Source: Patagioenas fasciata
Lineage: Eukaryota > Chordata > Aves > Columbiformes > Columbidae
Length of the DNA: 64,000 nt
Direction of reading: 5' to 3'
NCBI RefSeq assembly: GCF_037038585.1
Contig: NC_092523.1
Location: forward strand, 33,829,501 to 33,893,500
Below the pieces are notes generated by a model. It saw nothing but the letters and a program-made list of their open reading frames with translations. It had not been told where the DNA came from and did not search any database. Both the position numbers and the translations under genes were made by a program. Below are positions 1 to 15,300 of this stretch, piece by piece. Numbering within the stretch: the stretch's first letter is position 1; each line of letters opens with the position of its first letter.

Positions 1-132
1 GCCATTGATGAAATTATCCTCAAAAAGAAAATGGTTTAGTTTTTCTGAGTACAAAAATCTTAGAGGAAAACACGTGAGAGATACTTAAGTCTTGCAACTC
101 ACATCAACTTATGCATGTTATTCTTTTTGTAG

Positions 133-366
133 GTGAACTGAAAACATCAATGCCACTTGATCGTGAGCAGCAAGCAGTTTATCATCTTCTAGTGAAAGCC
201 ACAGATGGAGGAGGAAGGTTCTGCCAAGCGAATATTATTCTGTCTCTGGAAGATGTGAATGATAATGCCCCAGAGTTCACAGCTGATCCTTACTCCATTA
301 CAGTATTTGAAAATACAGAGCCCCAAACCCTTTTGACAAGAGTACAGGCAACAGATGCAGATGCAG
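133..366 (+). CDS. FAT1: FAT1 exon: end of one cadherin repeat and start of the next
   Basis: The acceptor is TTTTTGTAG before 133 and the donor is GTATAT at 367. The exon starts at codon position 2 and ends after codon position 1 (phase 1 at both ends). It encodes fragment residues 1-79. The motifs PLDREQQ and KATDGGG and the calcium-binding linker DVNDNAPEF close one cadherin repeat. The next repeat opens with [13 protein letters not shown]. It joins cleanly to the exon at 1725 as [14 protein letters not shown]. Confidence 0.95.
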
Positions 367-3300
367 GTATATATTCTTTGACCAATACTTTTGTCACGTT
401 CTCAAAGTTACAGTAATGTTTGCTTAATCTTATACTGAGAGGTGTTAAGTCTGTCAGTGGAACTGACAGGTGTTCAGTACCTCTCAGGATTAGACTCCTG
501 AAAGATAAATCATGCAACACCTGACTTCCATGTGTGAGTAGCTTGGAAAACATCCCTTTTGTGTCTCTGCAAAAAAGATGAGAGAAGAGACAGACAAAAT
601 GTTGGATATTTTTAGTGTGATAAGCTGTTAATATTATTATGGGTTATATCCATCCTTTAAAGTAAAAGTGTAAGTAAAAGCAATATCAAGCCATGTCTGT
701 TCATGTAAATGTGCATGCATAGATTTTTGAATGTGTGCTTCCCAGGATAGCCATTGCTGATCATACCATTAAGATAACCCTGGTTGATTGTAGCTTTCTG
801 TATTTGCTCCCCTGTTAAGACTTCTGCTACCTCTTTATCTTCGCTGTTTGGTTACAAGTATTTAAGCAAACATGGACTGAAAATGACATTAGAAAGAGTT
901 TGTTCTTAGGCTTTTTTATAAGGAATACAACAGCATAAGGTCTTTATAAGGTATATGCTTTCCATTTATCATCAGTTTATTAATCAAATAATATTAATTA
1001 ATAGTTGCCACAGTAGTGTGAAATAACCAGCCTTCTTTGTGCTGTGGTAAAGCTAGGTTGCTGAATTGGAAGGTAACAGACAGATATTCTTACACTCTAC
1101 TAGTCTTCAAGGCTCAGGAGGAGCAAGATGCTTGGTCCAAAAACCTATGGGGTTTTTGCTGTGTGTTGTTTGGTTTGGGTTTTTTGTTGTTTTTTGTTTG
1201 TTTGGTTTTGTTTTGTTGTGGCTTTGGTTTGTTTGTTGTGGTTTTTGGGTTTTTTTAAATACAGAAACGTTGCCAGAAATTATGTTCCTGTTAATTCTGG
1301 GACATGGCTCTTAAATAAACTTACTGGGATTGAGTCTAGTTATTCAATGCAGCCTAACTCTCCCATATACTCCCGTGTTATTGATAAGCCTGCTAAGCAG
1401 ATGCTGTTGCTCTAAAGTTAAAATTAGATTTATGTTACTAATTTCATACTAGCTAGTACTGTGACTGAAGCCGAACCATGCTTCATGGGTTTTGTGTGGC
1501 AGAAAATCAGTGCAATGAAGTGTTAGCTTAATTTCTTAAATCTGTTTACATGTTTTGGAAATCATTCTGCTCTTCACAAGAACCTTTAACTCTTGCTGAA
1601 ATTAACTTTAACATGAATGATAATATTTAGCATGTCTGGTTTATTTTTATAGCTATCAGAACTGTTATTATGTTGGTGTATTTTAATGGGTGATTCATAC
1701 TCTGTAATTGTTTTTGAAATGCAGGGATGAACCGTAAAATCCATTATTCACTGGTGAACTCTGCAGAGGGCCAGTTCTCTATTGATGAATTTTCTGGAAT
1801 CATTCGGTTGGAGAAACCTTTGGATCGGGAACTACAAGCTGTGTACACTCTAACTTTGAAGGCTACAGATGAAGGTTTACCTAGAAGACTGTCTTCAACA
1901 AGTAGTCTTATAGTTTCTGTTTTGGATATAAATGATAATCCACCTGTATTTGAGCATAGGGAGTATAGTGCAAGTGTATCAGAGGACGTTTTGGTTGGAA
2001 CTGAAGTTCTCCAGATCTATGCTGCAAGCAGGGATATTGAAGCCAATGCTGAAATCACATACTCAATAGTCAGTGGGAATGAACATGGAAAATTCAGCAT
2101 CGATTCAACAACAGGTAACAGAATACAACTATGAATATCCTTTAGGCTAACCAAGCACAGTGCCATACTGTGTTCTACAGTAATTCAGCCAAATAGGTTA
2201 TGTATAATATGTGTGCTTCATCCTGGATGTAAAGCCAGTGGTACTGTCCACTCGTTGTGCCAGCATGCTTACTAGAGGAGTGCAGTACAATGTAAAACAG
2301 GGACTTTATTGCTGCTATTTATTGTTACTTGGGTTAGATTCATTGAGCTGGCAAGAGTAAGGGTTTCTTAGCTGGAATATTCCCCACCTAGGGGCAGAGG
2401 GCTTAGAAAGACATAGTTCTGTAATGATAGAACCATAATAGTCTTTTCACAAAAGCTATATAATCAGAATGAGCGGCCAGACTTGTAAAAGAAAGATCAG
2501 AAATTCACTTGATTGGAAAAAATAGTAATTGGTCCACAAAGACAACAATTATAGAGGAGTTTGATATGGCATTAAAGGGAGATTGGAATATTCGCTTCAG
2601 TCATATATCCAGCATGACAGTGGAGATTTTAGGCTTACATGTTAGTCAGATTTAGTCTCAGGAAACATTTAGGTTCTGTGGAGAACTTTTCCCTATTAAT
2701 GACAATTCTTTGTTAAAAATCAATATACACCTCAATTATGGTTTTGTTTTCTTATATAGTTCTTTTTCTAGAGTTAATTTCTAGTGACACTTGTTGTTTT
2801 TAAATAAGTTTTCTACCCAAAAGTTAATAGTAGTTAATTATACCAGTGTAATTTAAATTATAATTCTTCCAGCTGCTTTTTCCAGTGTGCACACTGGTAC
2901 TATGGTGTAGAAGTAGTTTACCAGTTCACATACTTGAGAAAAGGAAATGTGTTCCATTTTTTCAGCAGCAAATCAGCATGTATGTTAGGGACTACACTAT
3001 CTTAACTATCCAGTTAAAAGCTCGCACTTTAACACTGGTATTTCTATAAATCAAAATTCATGGTCAGACTTTTCTGTCACTACCTCTGCGTACTCCATGC
3101 CTGACATTAATGCTGGTTGCAAGGAAAGTCAAGTTAATGGTCATTTCATATTTTTGGTTAATTTTAATTGAAAAATTTTAAAAATACTATTTTTATTCTT
3201 TTTTTTTTTTTATTAAAAAAATGTGAGCCAGGTGGTTTTAAATTGTGAATCCCTTGTGGTAATGGCAGGAACTTCTCATCTTTTTACTTATATATGTAAA

Positions 3301-6300
3301 GCCTGATCATTTCACTGTGTAGCTCCAACTTTTTACGGTGATAAATCAAGCTCTGAAGAAGCTGAGTATTTGCCAGACCAAAACCAAGAGTTGTGATGCA
3401 TAATACTACGAGTAACAGCAAAGTTTGTGTGAGGTTTTTATTTTTGGTTTTTTCCTTCCCTAGGAGCCATTTTTATAATTGAGAGCTTGGATTATGAAAG
3501 TTCTCATGAGTACTACTTGACAGTGGAAGCCACAGATGGAGGCACACCTTCCTTGAGTGATGTTGTAACAGTGAACATTAACGTAACAGATATCAATGAC
3601 AATACCCCAGTGTTCAGCCAAGACACTTACACTGCAGTAATCAGTGAAGATGCTATACTTGAACAATCTGTCATTACAGTACGTATTGTTTTTTTCCTTC
3701 GAAATACCCTGTGACGACAATCATGATTTTTAGTCTTGAAGTAATACATACTGATTTGAAGATGGACATAAATGAACAGATAAGTTTGCCGCTGAGTGAA
3801 CTGAAAATTTATTTTGAAAAAGTTTCAGAACCAGGGACTTGAGATGCTATGGGAAAGCAGATGATATTTTATGATATATTTGTGTTCTCCGTGCAAGAAC
3901 ATGACTTAATTTTCAGAAGAAATTCAGGAAGGGATGTTGGTGTGTTCTGTTCAGATGGCATTTCTTCTGCGAACTGTGAAATGTGTTAGACCAAAACAGT
4001 TGTGCTCATCTTCAGGATGAGTTTATCTGAAAGATGATAAAGTCTATTTTGACCTGTTTTAAATGAGACTGTAATTTCCCTTAGGTTATGGCAGACGATG
4101 CTGATGGACCTTCAAACAACTGCATTCACTACACAATTATAGATGGCAATCAGGGAAATCCTTTTACAATTGACCCTACTAGGGGTGAAATAAAAGTGAC
4201 TAAACTTCTGGACAGAGAAAAGGTATGGTTTTTTTATGCTTTTTGAGCAGTTTGGATTAATTTAGCTGTACTTAATCAATGACCACCATTTATTGGATTA
4301 TATTTGTAAATTGCCATTTCAAGTATTCCCAAATTAAGACAACTATAACAAAATGAAAGCATCTATTTATGTCCATGCTTTTGGTGGAGGGGGCATCTGT
4401 GACAGGAAGAGAAAGGATTAAATATATGAAAGCAAGTTTTATTGGGGGGGTGGCAATAAAATATTTCTTCTTTAAAAGGAAAGCTGAGTTGATTATTCTC
4501 TGCTCCTCAGTGGATGTTTGATTTTTTTTTTTTTTTTTTTTTTATTTCTTAGATTTCAGGGTATACCTTGACAGTTCAAGCTTCAGACAATGGAAACCCG
4601 CCTAGACTTAACACAACCACAGTTAATATTGATGTTTCTGATGTAAATGACAATCCTCCAGTATTCTCAAAAGGAAACTATAGTGTTATCATCCAGGTAA
4701 ATACAGATAGTGAAGTAATCAAATCAGTAATATTATAGGAGTGGGACTTTTCAAATTCTGCAAGATATGCTAAACCTGATGCTTAACTTTTCTGTATTTT
4801 TAATTTATTTAAGGTTATCAGTGAGACTGCTTATCGGAATAAGTGTTAAGGGTTACAAAATTCATATTGTGCAGTCTATTTAGAAACGTACGTTGCAAGT
4901 TGAGTATGTTCTTTTTTTGTGTACTTCCTGTGTGTACATGTATATACGTATTATATATTGCATTTATGTTTATAGCATTCTTAGCATCATACAGATCAGT
5001 GAAAATACATAATAATTTTGCTATTTCTTTTTAATCTTAGAGTTACTGCTTTGAAAGAGATACTTTAGGTATCTGTGACTGTGAAGCAAGTGTTGTGCAC
5101 TCTGGCACATAGTTCAAGAGTTAAATCCTATTGGCCTCCTCTGGGATCAGAAGTAGTTAAAACAGGAGTAGTATTTCATATTGCTACATACCAATCCTTT
5201 GACTTATTTTGCACCTTAGAATGGTAGTAGTGGGTCAGATTCTCAAATGGCTGGCATGTACATGCCTGACTGAGAGTAGTCTCTGCTGAAGCAAAGATGG
5301 CAGAGGCAGCAGCTGTACTTCTTGTCTTCCTAAATCCAATAGAGCATAAATGGAAGGGAACAAAGGAATTGCTTTAAAACCTCTATACTGGTAACATGAG
5401 TGAGCTCAATCCCTTGGGTGCTGTTGCTGGTGCCTGACCTTGTACAATAGATAAGTGGGGATCAGGCAGTGTTATTTGGTGCACTGTACCATCCTAACAC
5501 ACCCCCTCTATTTGAGACTGTGTACTTGATTTGTAAAGGTAGCTTTCCAAAAGAGCACAAAGTGATTCATCGCTACCTAACATGTACAGACAATGCAAGT
5601 AAAATGTCCTGGATCTTACTTTTCCTTTTAAAGGCAACAGATATGTACATTTCTGTGCCATCAAAGCTATTTTTCTTTCCCAAGTTACAGTCTTTCTTGA
5701 ACTGAATGTTAATTAATGTATCCCCTAAAACTACAGACTATATCCAATGTGTGTAATGTTGCCCTTACTCAGTTAAAAAGGAAGACCTTGTGTTTTATAG
5801 TTCATTCATATCAGTCTCTCCTAGTATGAATGTAGCAGAGAAGAAGCTGGAGGAGTTGCCCAAGAATGCTGGTGTGCGTTTCCTGATATATTTGAGATGG
5901 ACATATTTGGACACAGTTGGAAATGTGCTTAGCTGTTACAAAAATCAAATTACTTTGGATATCCACATGTAAATATTTGTATTTTAAAATGATGGTCCTT
6001 GTCTGTTTTGCTGAAGGGGGAAAAAAGCTTCAGCTGCAATATCTGATAATTAACCTGACTTACTCTCTCAAAAACAAAGAGTATGCTTGTTATTAGGAGG
6101 TTTTGCAACTGTGAAAGAATAGCATTTTGTTATTGTTGTACTTCACACTAACGCTTCTACTTTTTATTGCATTTAAAATATGTATAGGTATTAAAAATCT
6201 GGTAAATACAATATAGCACAAATATTCTGGGAAAGGCATTAGAAGTGCTAGATAAGGTTGTGTGTGTGTATCAGGTACATGATAAACCGAAGCATGTAAA

Positions 6301-9300
6301 GTGTCTGTGAAACCTCAGGCACCCTATATGATGCAAACTTGAAGGGATTTTGTCATGCAAATTTTAAAACGTGGATTTTGTATGTAGCAGCCATAACTGT
6401 AGTCAGAACACTAATTAGGGATTCAAGGGGTAAGGTGGAGGAGTGTGTTTTTCTGGTCCTCCTAACAAAGGAATTAGATTATTCTCAACAGGTGTTTTAG
6501 CTAAATTTGAAGTCTTTGACTTGGTAATTAATCTACAGTAATTGTAATTCAGACCAAAAGAGAAAAATGTAAAGTTTCAAGCCTGAGCTGCTGTTAAAGT
6601 GGTAAAACAAAGTTTAAAACCCCCAAGGTTTAAAAATGTCCTGCCTTTCTCCCTTTGCTATTTTCATTGTTGTTCTCAGAAGGCAGTATTTTTCCTTAAA
6701 TAATATTCTCATTCTGATTTCTCTTATACTGATTAACTGGTTTGACAGTAATTTGATGTTTGTTTGTTTTTCTGTTGTGAAAAAAAAATCAGTGTCAGGC
6801 TATATCCTCAATTATAGTAAAACAAATGCAATTGTATTACGCATTTACAGGAAAATAAGCCTATTGGATTTAGCGTGCTACAGCTAGTGGTGACAGACAA
6901 GGATTCTTCTCACAATGGCCCTCCTTTCCTTTTCACCATCCTGAGTGGAAATGAAGAGAACACTTTTCAGATTAACCAGCAGGGAGTACTGACAACAACT
7001 ACCGCTCTGAATCGCAAAGTGAGGGATCACTATTTACTTCATGTTAAGGTAGGATGCACTGGCTCTAAGTCTTTTGTGTTATTAGTATAAGTATTTAGTT
7101 AACTTGTCCCACTTATGCCCAGTTCACCACTTTTTCCTCCCTACACCTTGTCTTTCTGTTACAAGATCCTGACATGCCAAGTAGTTATCTGAGGCATGTC
7201 CCTTGTAGTAACATCTTCAGAGACAAAGTCTGTTGGTTTAAATGGAAATCCACGCAGCTGTATTAGTGAGCTTAATTAAACTCACTATGAGGGTAAGGTG
7301 TAAGTGAAATGTTAACTGTGTGAGTGGTCTTGAGAAGTCCTTTGCTTTTCATGTGGGATGCTGGAAAAGCCAGCAGAGACAGGTCCCTCGAGCCACCTAC
7401 TGTTGGCTGTAGGCTTCCTTTAGCCACTGTCGCTTTGACCCTTGAAGCTGTGAGCTGGACTACACTGACACAATGGAAACAGGGATATTTAAAGTTGCAC
7501 ATCATGGCAGTACTGAAATGTTTTTCTATAGTGCCACATTCTTTTACCATTGAAACAATTAGCAATTGAAAACATCTTTTTAAAGTACGGAAAACCAGAT
7601 CAGTGGCATTGAAATTTGCAGCACTTGGAGATCTCAGAATCTTGCAGTGGAAAACACAGGATAAAACTTAAAAATTACCTTGAATGCTATCATATATGCC
7701 TACATATGCCATTGTTCTAAAAAAAAAAACAAAACCACTAACAACCCACACACAAAAAAAAAAAAAAAACCACACCACCAAAACAAACCAAAATGGCAGA
7801 CCATATCAAAAAAATCCAGGTTAAATGAACATAGCTAAGTTCTCTAAAATACTTTTTTGTAACCTGATGTAAAAAAGTTCAAACCCAATTTTTTAATCTT
7901 ATCCAATACTTTTTAATTCAGTTATATATTAAGCAGCTGGGAACTGGGAACTTGAAGTCAGTAGGCTAAAAATAGCTGGCTTTAGTTCTTAAACTTCATT
8001 TCCAGATTTGTGTTTTAAGAAAAAGTCTTGCCTTTACTTTTACATGAGGAATTTATTTCAGTCTCTAGTTGTTCTCATATGTAATATTGCAGACAATTTC
8101 TGGGTAAACATACACTTGCAGAGCTTTAGAGCAGTACTGTCTGCATGAGTGTGTATTGAATTCTGTCCAAGTTAGGATAATAATCATGGCGTATTTACAC
8201 AAAGTCTAACTTTTTTCTTTGGAGAAGGAAAAAAAACGTCCCACAGGTACTGTCATTTGCTGGTGTAGTCACTGAAGCATGTTATCAGGAGCCATCACTA
8301 TGAGAACCAGATAAAGCTTCCATTTAAATGTAGTTCAGTTTAGTGTTTAAGGATTGAGATGAGGAAGGAGGCAGGGAGGTATATAATTTCTCAGTCATTT
8401 TTTTCTCAGTAGTGGTCTGCTAATTAGAAGTGGGACAATGACTCTGTTGGCCATCAGTGTAATACAAGGTTCCAATGTTTTATTTTATATTTTCTCTAAG
8501 CAGTAACTAATTTCTATTTATTTTGCTTCTAAAACATATTCCTATGAATGCGTCCACAGGAGATTGTCTGTTCTGTGTAGACTGGTCCACTGTCTTTGTC
8601 AAATTTCATGATTTGGCTGCACCTTTGGCCCTTCCTGTCATGCCTACCTTAAGTATGGGGTGCCTACTTGACACCTTCCTCTGGGTGGAATCATGCAATT
8701 ATTTCATTTCCAACCCACTTGCCAGGCTGTAGGATGCTTGTAAACAGCCTCCAAGTATGTCAGCTATCTTCTCTTCAGCACAGCACTTTAAAAGTGCCTG
8801 TTTTTTCTACGGAATGAATAAGGGCTCTTTTAATGGCATCCAGGAGCTAAACAAGTGTCTTAAATCAAATGTACTCATTTAGAACAAAGGCTTCTAATAG
8901 ACTGGCAACCATTAAAGCAGACTATACTAATGTGCATTTTTGGAATGCTGTACTACCCAATTTCAGTATTTTGGACCTGCGTAATCCCTTGATTTACATG
9001 TTCTCTGCTTGGATTCTGGAAATATGTCTTTTCATTGCCATTTATCATCTTATACTATGATAACTTTAAAAAATAGACATAGTGCTATAATTTGCTATTA
9101 TTCTCTCCTTAGTGAGTCACTGTACATGAGCATGAAGGCATCTAAGACTAAAACTAGCATTTCCATATCACAAGACTTCAGTTCCAATGATACACACAAA
9201 AATAGATACTTGACTTTTGTGGAAAAACATTCTTCCCTGTTCATTTAAAAAAATTATTTTTCAAAGATAGTAGCAAGGCACGTTCTCAAATTTACACCGT

Positions 9301-12300
9301 CTTTAATTTCTGCACTTTCATCTTGCAACTCACAGCTTAATGGCTCTGTATGATCTCTTGATACTTGTTTTTATGTTTTAACTGACCTTCACTGGTGTGC
9401 TTTTCAGTATTGACAACTTTCACCTTGGTTGCTTTCTGAAATGATTGTTGAGGCAGAGGTTTTCATATGTCACAAGCATACTTTAATTGGAAAAAAAATA
9501 AAAAACACAAATCACAAACAACCCCTCCCATACACACCACGCACACTCACTACCACCAAAAAACTTCACTTCACATGAGCCTTTCCTCTACCTTACTTTT
9601 GTGGCTTTAATAGAAATAAGGATGATTTTTTTCCCCAACAGCCACCTACATGTGCATGCCACTCACATTTGCCTTCCCTCTTTCCAAAGGAAACAGATTA
9701 TCCATTAACAAATGTCTCACAGTATTAGTGTGTGAAATCTTAAGCTATGAGTCATACAGTCCTTTGTGCCACACTCTGACGTCTTTAGTTTAAAACCACA
9801 GCAGATTTTAAAATATCTCCACTATGGAAAAATCATTTCTCCTGGGGCTCTTCTTTCCTACTTGCTATCCATTTATTATAATTTGCTTGCCTGTTTGTTT
9901 TGAGCCCTGTCTTGTTTCCCTTGGGCATTTGTCTTGTAGCTGAACTGCCTGTGCCTTGTCTTGTTTCCAGGCAGAAATCTAGGCAAAACAGAACTTTGCC
10001 AACTTGAACACTTCTCTCCTTCTAGTTTGGGTAACTAGAGGGCAAGTTTCTGGCCATGCCTGTCTCCTGGAGTTAACAGATGTAGACTTAGTTATACCTT
10101 TCAAAAATGCTACGATTTTGTGCACATCCACAGATAGTCTTGTGCCTGCCTGGAGTTTTTCCTCTTTTGCTTAAATTTGTATGAAAAATCAAAAGCAGCT
10201 TCTCTGCATAGATCTTTGGAGTGTACCAACTACCTGTAGTCATTGCAAAATTACTGTAAAATTATTTGAACAATGCAGTATGTGATTTATCTTTGGAGCC
10301 TTTTGTATCCCCTCTGTCCTTTCTTATCTCTCCAATTCTTTTTTGCACAGAAAAAGCTCTGGGAAAAAAAAGTAGATGGGAAGCAAGAGCTGAAAAATAA
10401 AAAAAGAGAAAGAAAGAACTGAAGGGAATGCTCTTTTCTCAGTTTTCTACTGTTTTTTTGGTCTGCTCTTCATACAACAACAGTGTATGCTTTTATCAAA
10501 AAAGGTGGAGGACAGGGGATGCAATGTTCAAAGAGGCTACAAAACTGAATTAAGTTGATTCTGTTAAAGATAATTACTTTGATTGTCTGAAGCAAATAGC
10601 ACTACATGTAGGGTTTTTTCCTCTCCATGATCACAAATCATGGAAGACAACATAACTAATTTTAACTTTCTCCATGTATTGTTTCCTTTGAAGTACTGTT
10701 TGACATACTGCATTTAGATTGTCTTCCAAGGCCACCTGCTAATAACTGTGGTGAATCACGTTGTACGTTTCTAGTGCATGAGTCATTTCAAGTTTCTAAT
10801 TTGTTACCATGCTTAAAAAAAAAGCCTCAAGCACCATCTGCTGTCTGAAATCAGCTATTGTGCACTTCATCTGTATTTGCTAGCAGTGTTAGTAGCTTCC
10901 TGGAATTTCCAGGTGTTAAGAGCACTGTAACCTTTTAATCTTCAAAGAAGCGAAAACATGTCTGTGTGTGCCTGCTTATATCAACTTTTTAAATTTTCAA
11001 TACTAACTTTTATGTCATGACCTATGTTATGCAATTTTCATAAAGCATATTCCTGTAGTAACTTTTTTTGGTAGAAAAATATAACTCTACTGTATACAGT
11101 ACAAATTTGTACAGCAGAATTTGAGGTGAAGCAAAAATATAACTCTATCCTCATCTTCCTTTAGGCGACAGATAATGGAAAACCACCGTTGTCATCTTTG
11201 ACTTACATTGACATAAGAGTTATTGAGGAAAGCATTTATTCTCCAGCAATTCTGCCTCTAGAAATCTTTATCACAGCCTTTGGGGAAGAATATTCAGGTG
11301 GTGTCATTGGAAAAATTCATGCAACCGATCAAGATGTTTATGATACTTTGACATACAGTCTGGACCCCAAAATGGAATCCTTGTTCTCCGTTTCCAGTAC
11401 TGGTGGCAAACTAATAGCACATAAAAGGTTAGATGTAGGACAGTACCTCCTAAATGTCACTGTTACAGATGGAAAATTTACAACTGCAGCTGATATTACT
11501 GTACACATCAGACAAATCACACAAGATTTACTAAATCACAGTATTGCAATACGCTTTGCAAATCTTGCTCCTGAAGAATTCATTGGTGATTACTGGCGCA
11601 ATTTCCAAAGAGCTTTAAGAAACATCTTGGGCGTGAGGAGAAATGACATCCAGATTGTTAGTTTGCAGCCTTCGGATCCTCCTTCAAACCTGGATGTCCT
11701 CCTGAATATTGAAAAGTCTGGTAGCTTTCAGCACCCAATGAGAATCTTGCTCCACAAGATAAACTCTTCTGTGCCTGACCTAGAAGAGATTTTAGGTGTC
11801 CGAATAATCGATGTTTTCCATAAGCTTTGCGCTGGCCTAGATTGTCCTTTGAAATTTTGTGAAGAAAAAGTAACAGTGGATGAGAACATCATGTCAACCC
11901 ACAGCACAGCCAGGTTGAGTTTTGTCACTCCTCGTCATCACAGAACAGCAGTTTGTCTTTGTAAAGGTAAGAAAAGCAGTAATGGAAATGGTAACCTTGA
12001 AAAGATTGTTCTGGTTTTGAACAGCCGTAATCCACAGGGGAAAATTTGTATTACAAGACAAGATTAAGAATGTCCTGTAACCCTTACTGCAACATTTGCC
12101 TAATTTTATTCAGAGTAAGGAGTAATTCTTTCTTTTCTCATTACCTCATTTTAAGAGTTTACATAATGTAAGCTCATGGTAGGGGATTATTTTATACTTA
12201 CACCATCATTTTCCATTTTTTGAAAGGAGTTCCTTTTTTTGTTGCCTGTTCTAAATTGCCAGACGTTTTCAGTTTTGTATGCATGAAAGTAAGTGCATGA

Positions 12301-15300
12301 AGGTAAGTACCTGAAGAACTTCCTGGTTTCTGCTCAGAGGAGTAGCCCACACATCTTCCAAATTTGGCTGGAAATGACAGGGTGAACTGGGAAATGAATA
12401 CTGATTAAGATACATATAAGTATACAGATTTACAACAAAAGATTGATTTGTCTTTATCTCTGAGGAAAACAACATTGCTTTTTAAAATCATGACAATGTT
12501 GCCGGATGAACTTGCACATCTTAAGTAAATATTTAAAGCCTATTCCTTTTCTGTCTCAAATACAGACACACTCTTGTCGTGCTCTCCCCAACCCACGCTG
12601 TTCATGTGTTTTGTGGTGTATGACAGTAATGGTAAACCTTAAACCACCACACCACCAGTTTCCAAATTCTACCAGTTGAATTGTTTGAGTAATCAAAGTA
12701 ACTATGAACATCAGCCACTATAAATGCCATTTGTCTAGTCTGTGTTTGTGCCGGTCATGTCCCGTAACTGGTATTTAACTTCCTCGTCTGGGAGTTAGGA
12801 ATATCATTTGGGTTGCTTTCAGCTACTGAATTATCTCTTGTCAGAGAATATCATTACCACCAACAGAAGCAAAATAACGTATTTCGTTTTACAGAAGGGA
12901 AATGCCCCCAGGTGAATAATGTGTGTGAAGGAAACCCATGCCCTGAAGGTACCGAATGCTTAGGAGATCCAAAGGAAGGAAAATACACCTGTGTTTGCCA
13001 AGACAGCAAAACTGGACAGTGTCCTGGTAAGAAATTAGTTCTAAAAAAATCTCTGAAAAAAGTCTTACTACTTTCCAAATATAAATTCAATTCCAACCTT
13101 GTGTTAACACATTTTATGCTTTTCTACATTCCTAAGCATCAGCTGGCTCTGCTGTGACTTTCACTGGGAGCAGCTACGTGAAGTACCGTCTCACGGAAAA
13201 TGAGAACAAAGAGGAAATGAAGCTGACAATGAGACTTAGAACTTACTCTGCTCATGCAGTTGTTATGTATGCTCGAGGAACAGACTACAGTATCTTAGAG
13301 GTACATTAATATCTCCTAGTGCATATCTTCTCCTCTTCTTACCTGTGCCACATTACAAGATTGAATTATAACATCTCTGTACATTGTAACTGAGAATTGC
13401 CTTCAAGGCAGAGTGACAAATTTGTATAGATTTTTTTTAATATGTAAAATGAATTCGTTTTCTTTAATGTTTTAAAAATAAAATAAATGAATTATCTATT
13501 TTAATTAACAACTTTAAATTTATTTGCTTATAATACTCATGAAGACTGTACCGAAGAAGTCACTTAAATCATAAGATGAAAGGTTTTGAAGTACTGTAAT
13601 CTTTTGAGGATGATCTGTGACTTCTTTATGAGAGGAAAAAATGTACAAAGTATCCATTTTAATTAAAAGAACCTTGTAGCATGAATCACAATTAGTGTTA
13701 CTGTTTGGAATATGGTGTTATTAAGCTGCCTTTTATGAACACCACCATCATCTTATCTTTCCAGCAACCATAAACTTTTATAGGTGTCAATATTTTGTAC
13801 TCTCTAAGTGTGCAGATCATTTGTTGATATTGTGGCTTTCCTCTGTAGATTCACCATGGAAGGCTGCAATATAAATTTGATTGTGGCAGTGGACCTGGGA
13901 TTGTCTCCGTTCAGAGCATTCAGATTAACGATGGCCAGTGGCATTCAGTATCTCTGGAAGTGGATGGAAATTATGCACGACTTGTTCTGGATAGGGTGCA
14001 TACTGCATCTGGTACTGCTCCTGGCACACTTAGGACACTAAACCTAGATAACCATGTGTTTTTTGGTGGTCATATTCGGCAGCAAGGTACAAGACATGGC
14101 AGAAGTCTTCAGGTTAGCAATGGTTTCAGAGGCTGTATGGATTCTATTGTACTTAATGGACAAGAGCTGCCCCTAAACAGTAAGCCACGAAATTATGCAC
14201 ACATGGAAGAATCTGTAGATGTGACTCCTGGATGTTTACTGACTACCACAGAAGGTTGTTCAAGCAGCCCGTGTCAGAATGGAGGCATCTGCAACGCCCT
14301 GACAAATGGAGGTAAGATGTGCTATATTCTTCTGCCCTTAGTTTTCAGAACTGCTTTTCTACTTCCCTGCTGTGAAGGACAAAACAACCTTGTGAATAAT
14401 TCTTGATTTCCCAGGGAGTTGTAGAAGGCCAGTTGTTGAGCAGGTAGGAAGGCTGTGTCTGCCTGTCTTCTAGAATCAATTCCATGGGGGGTATGAAGTA
14501 GGCAAAGTCCATCAGACAAAGTGGGTGTTTAATCTTCAGTGTCAACACCAGAGGCACCCTCTTAACTGCCGGTTTTAAAATCTTCCTTTAAAAATTCTGA
14601 AATCATTGTGACAAGCTTGTGTTTTGTGATAGAAATGGAAGTTACCCTCCAATCATATCCAAGAAAAACCTTACTGTTAGACTTCCCTTCATCTTTCATT
14701 GAAAATATTTCTATTTCTTCCCATCCTTACTTGCTTCAAACAGGTAGGTGGGCAGAGATATATGTTAGCTTAAAACCAGTAAAGCCATGTGTGTCTTTCA
14801 AAAAGACTATATTTGATTTCAGGTTACTACTGCAAGTGTGGTCCTTTGTTTATGGGAACTTACTGCGATGTGAGTGTCAACCCATGTGCTTCCAACCCCT
14901 GCCTTTACGGTGGTACTTGCATCCCGGTCAGTGATGATTTTATCTGCCAATGCCGAGGACGGTACACAGGCCAAAGGTATGTTTGTATGGTTTACTGTAC
15001 CAATTAACCCATTAAAGAATAGGATATAAAGATAACATTTTTTCTGTTTTATATGTTTCCTATTTAAAGCTCAGACCTTGAAACCCACGGGGGTTAGTTG
15101 ACATAAACGCTAGCCCCTGTGTTACAGCCCTCAACAGCACACTATATACTTGCAGTAAGGTAATGGTTCATTTATGCTTCCCCCTCCTGCTTTTTTTTTG
15201 CTTTTGCAGGTGCCAGCTGGGTCCATATTGCAAGGACAATCCTTGTAAAAATAGTGGCAAGTGTATTGACAGTTTGGATGGACCTGTTTGTGAGTGTGAA

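Noticed and set aside
1037-1415. Three overlapping hydrophobic frames in a FAT1 intron
   Set aside because: They read through the T/G-only tract at 1145-1256, and all three frames are open for the same compositional reason.
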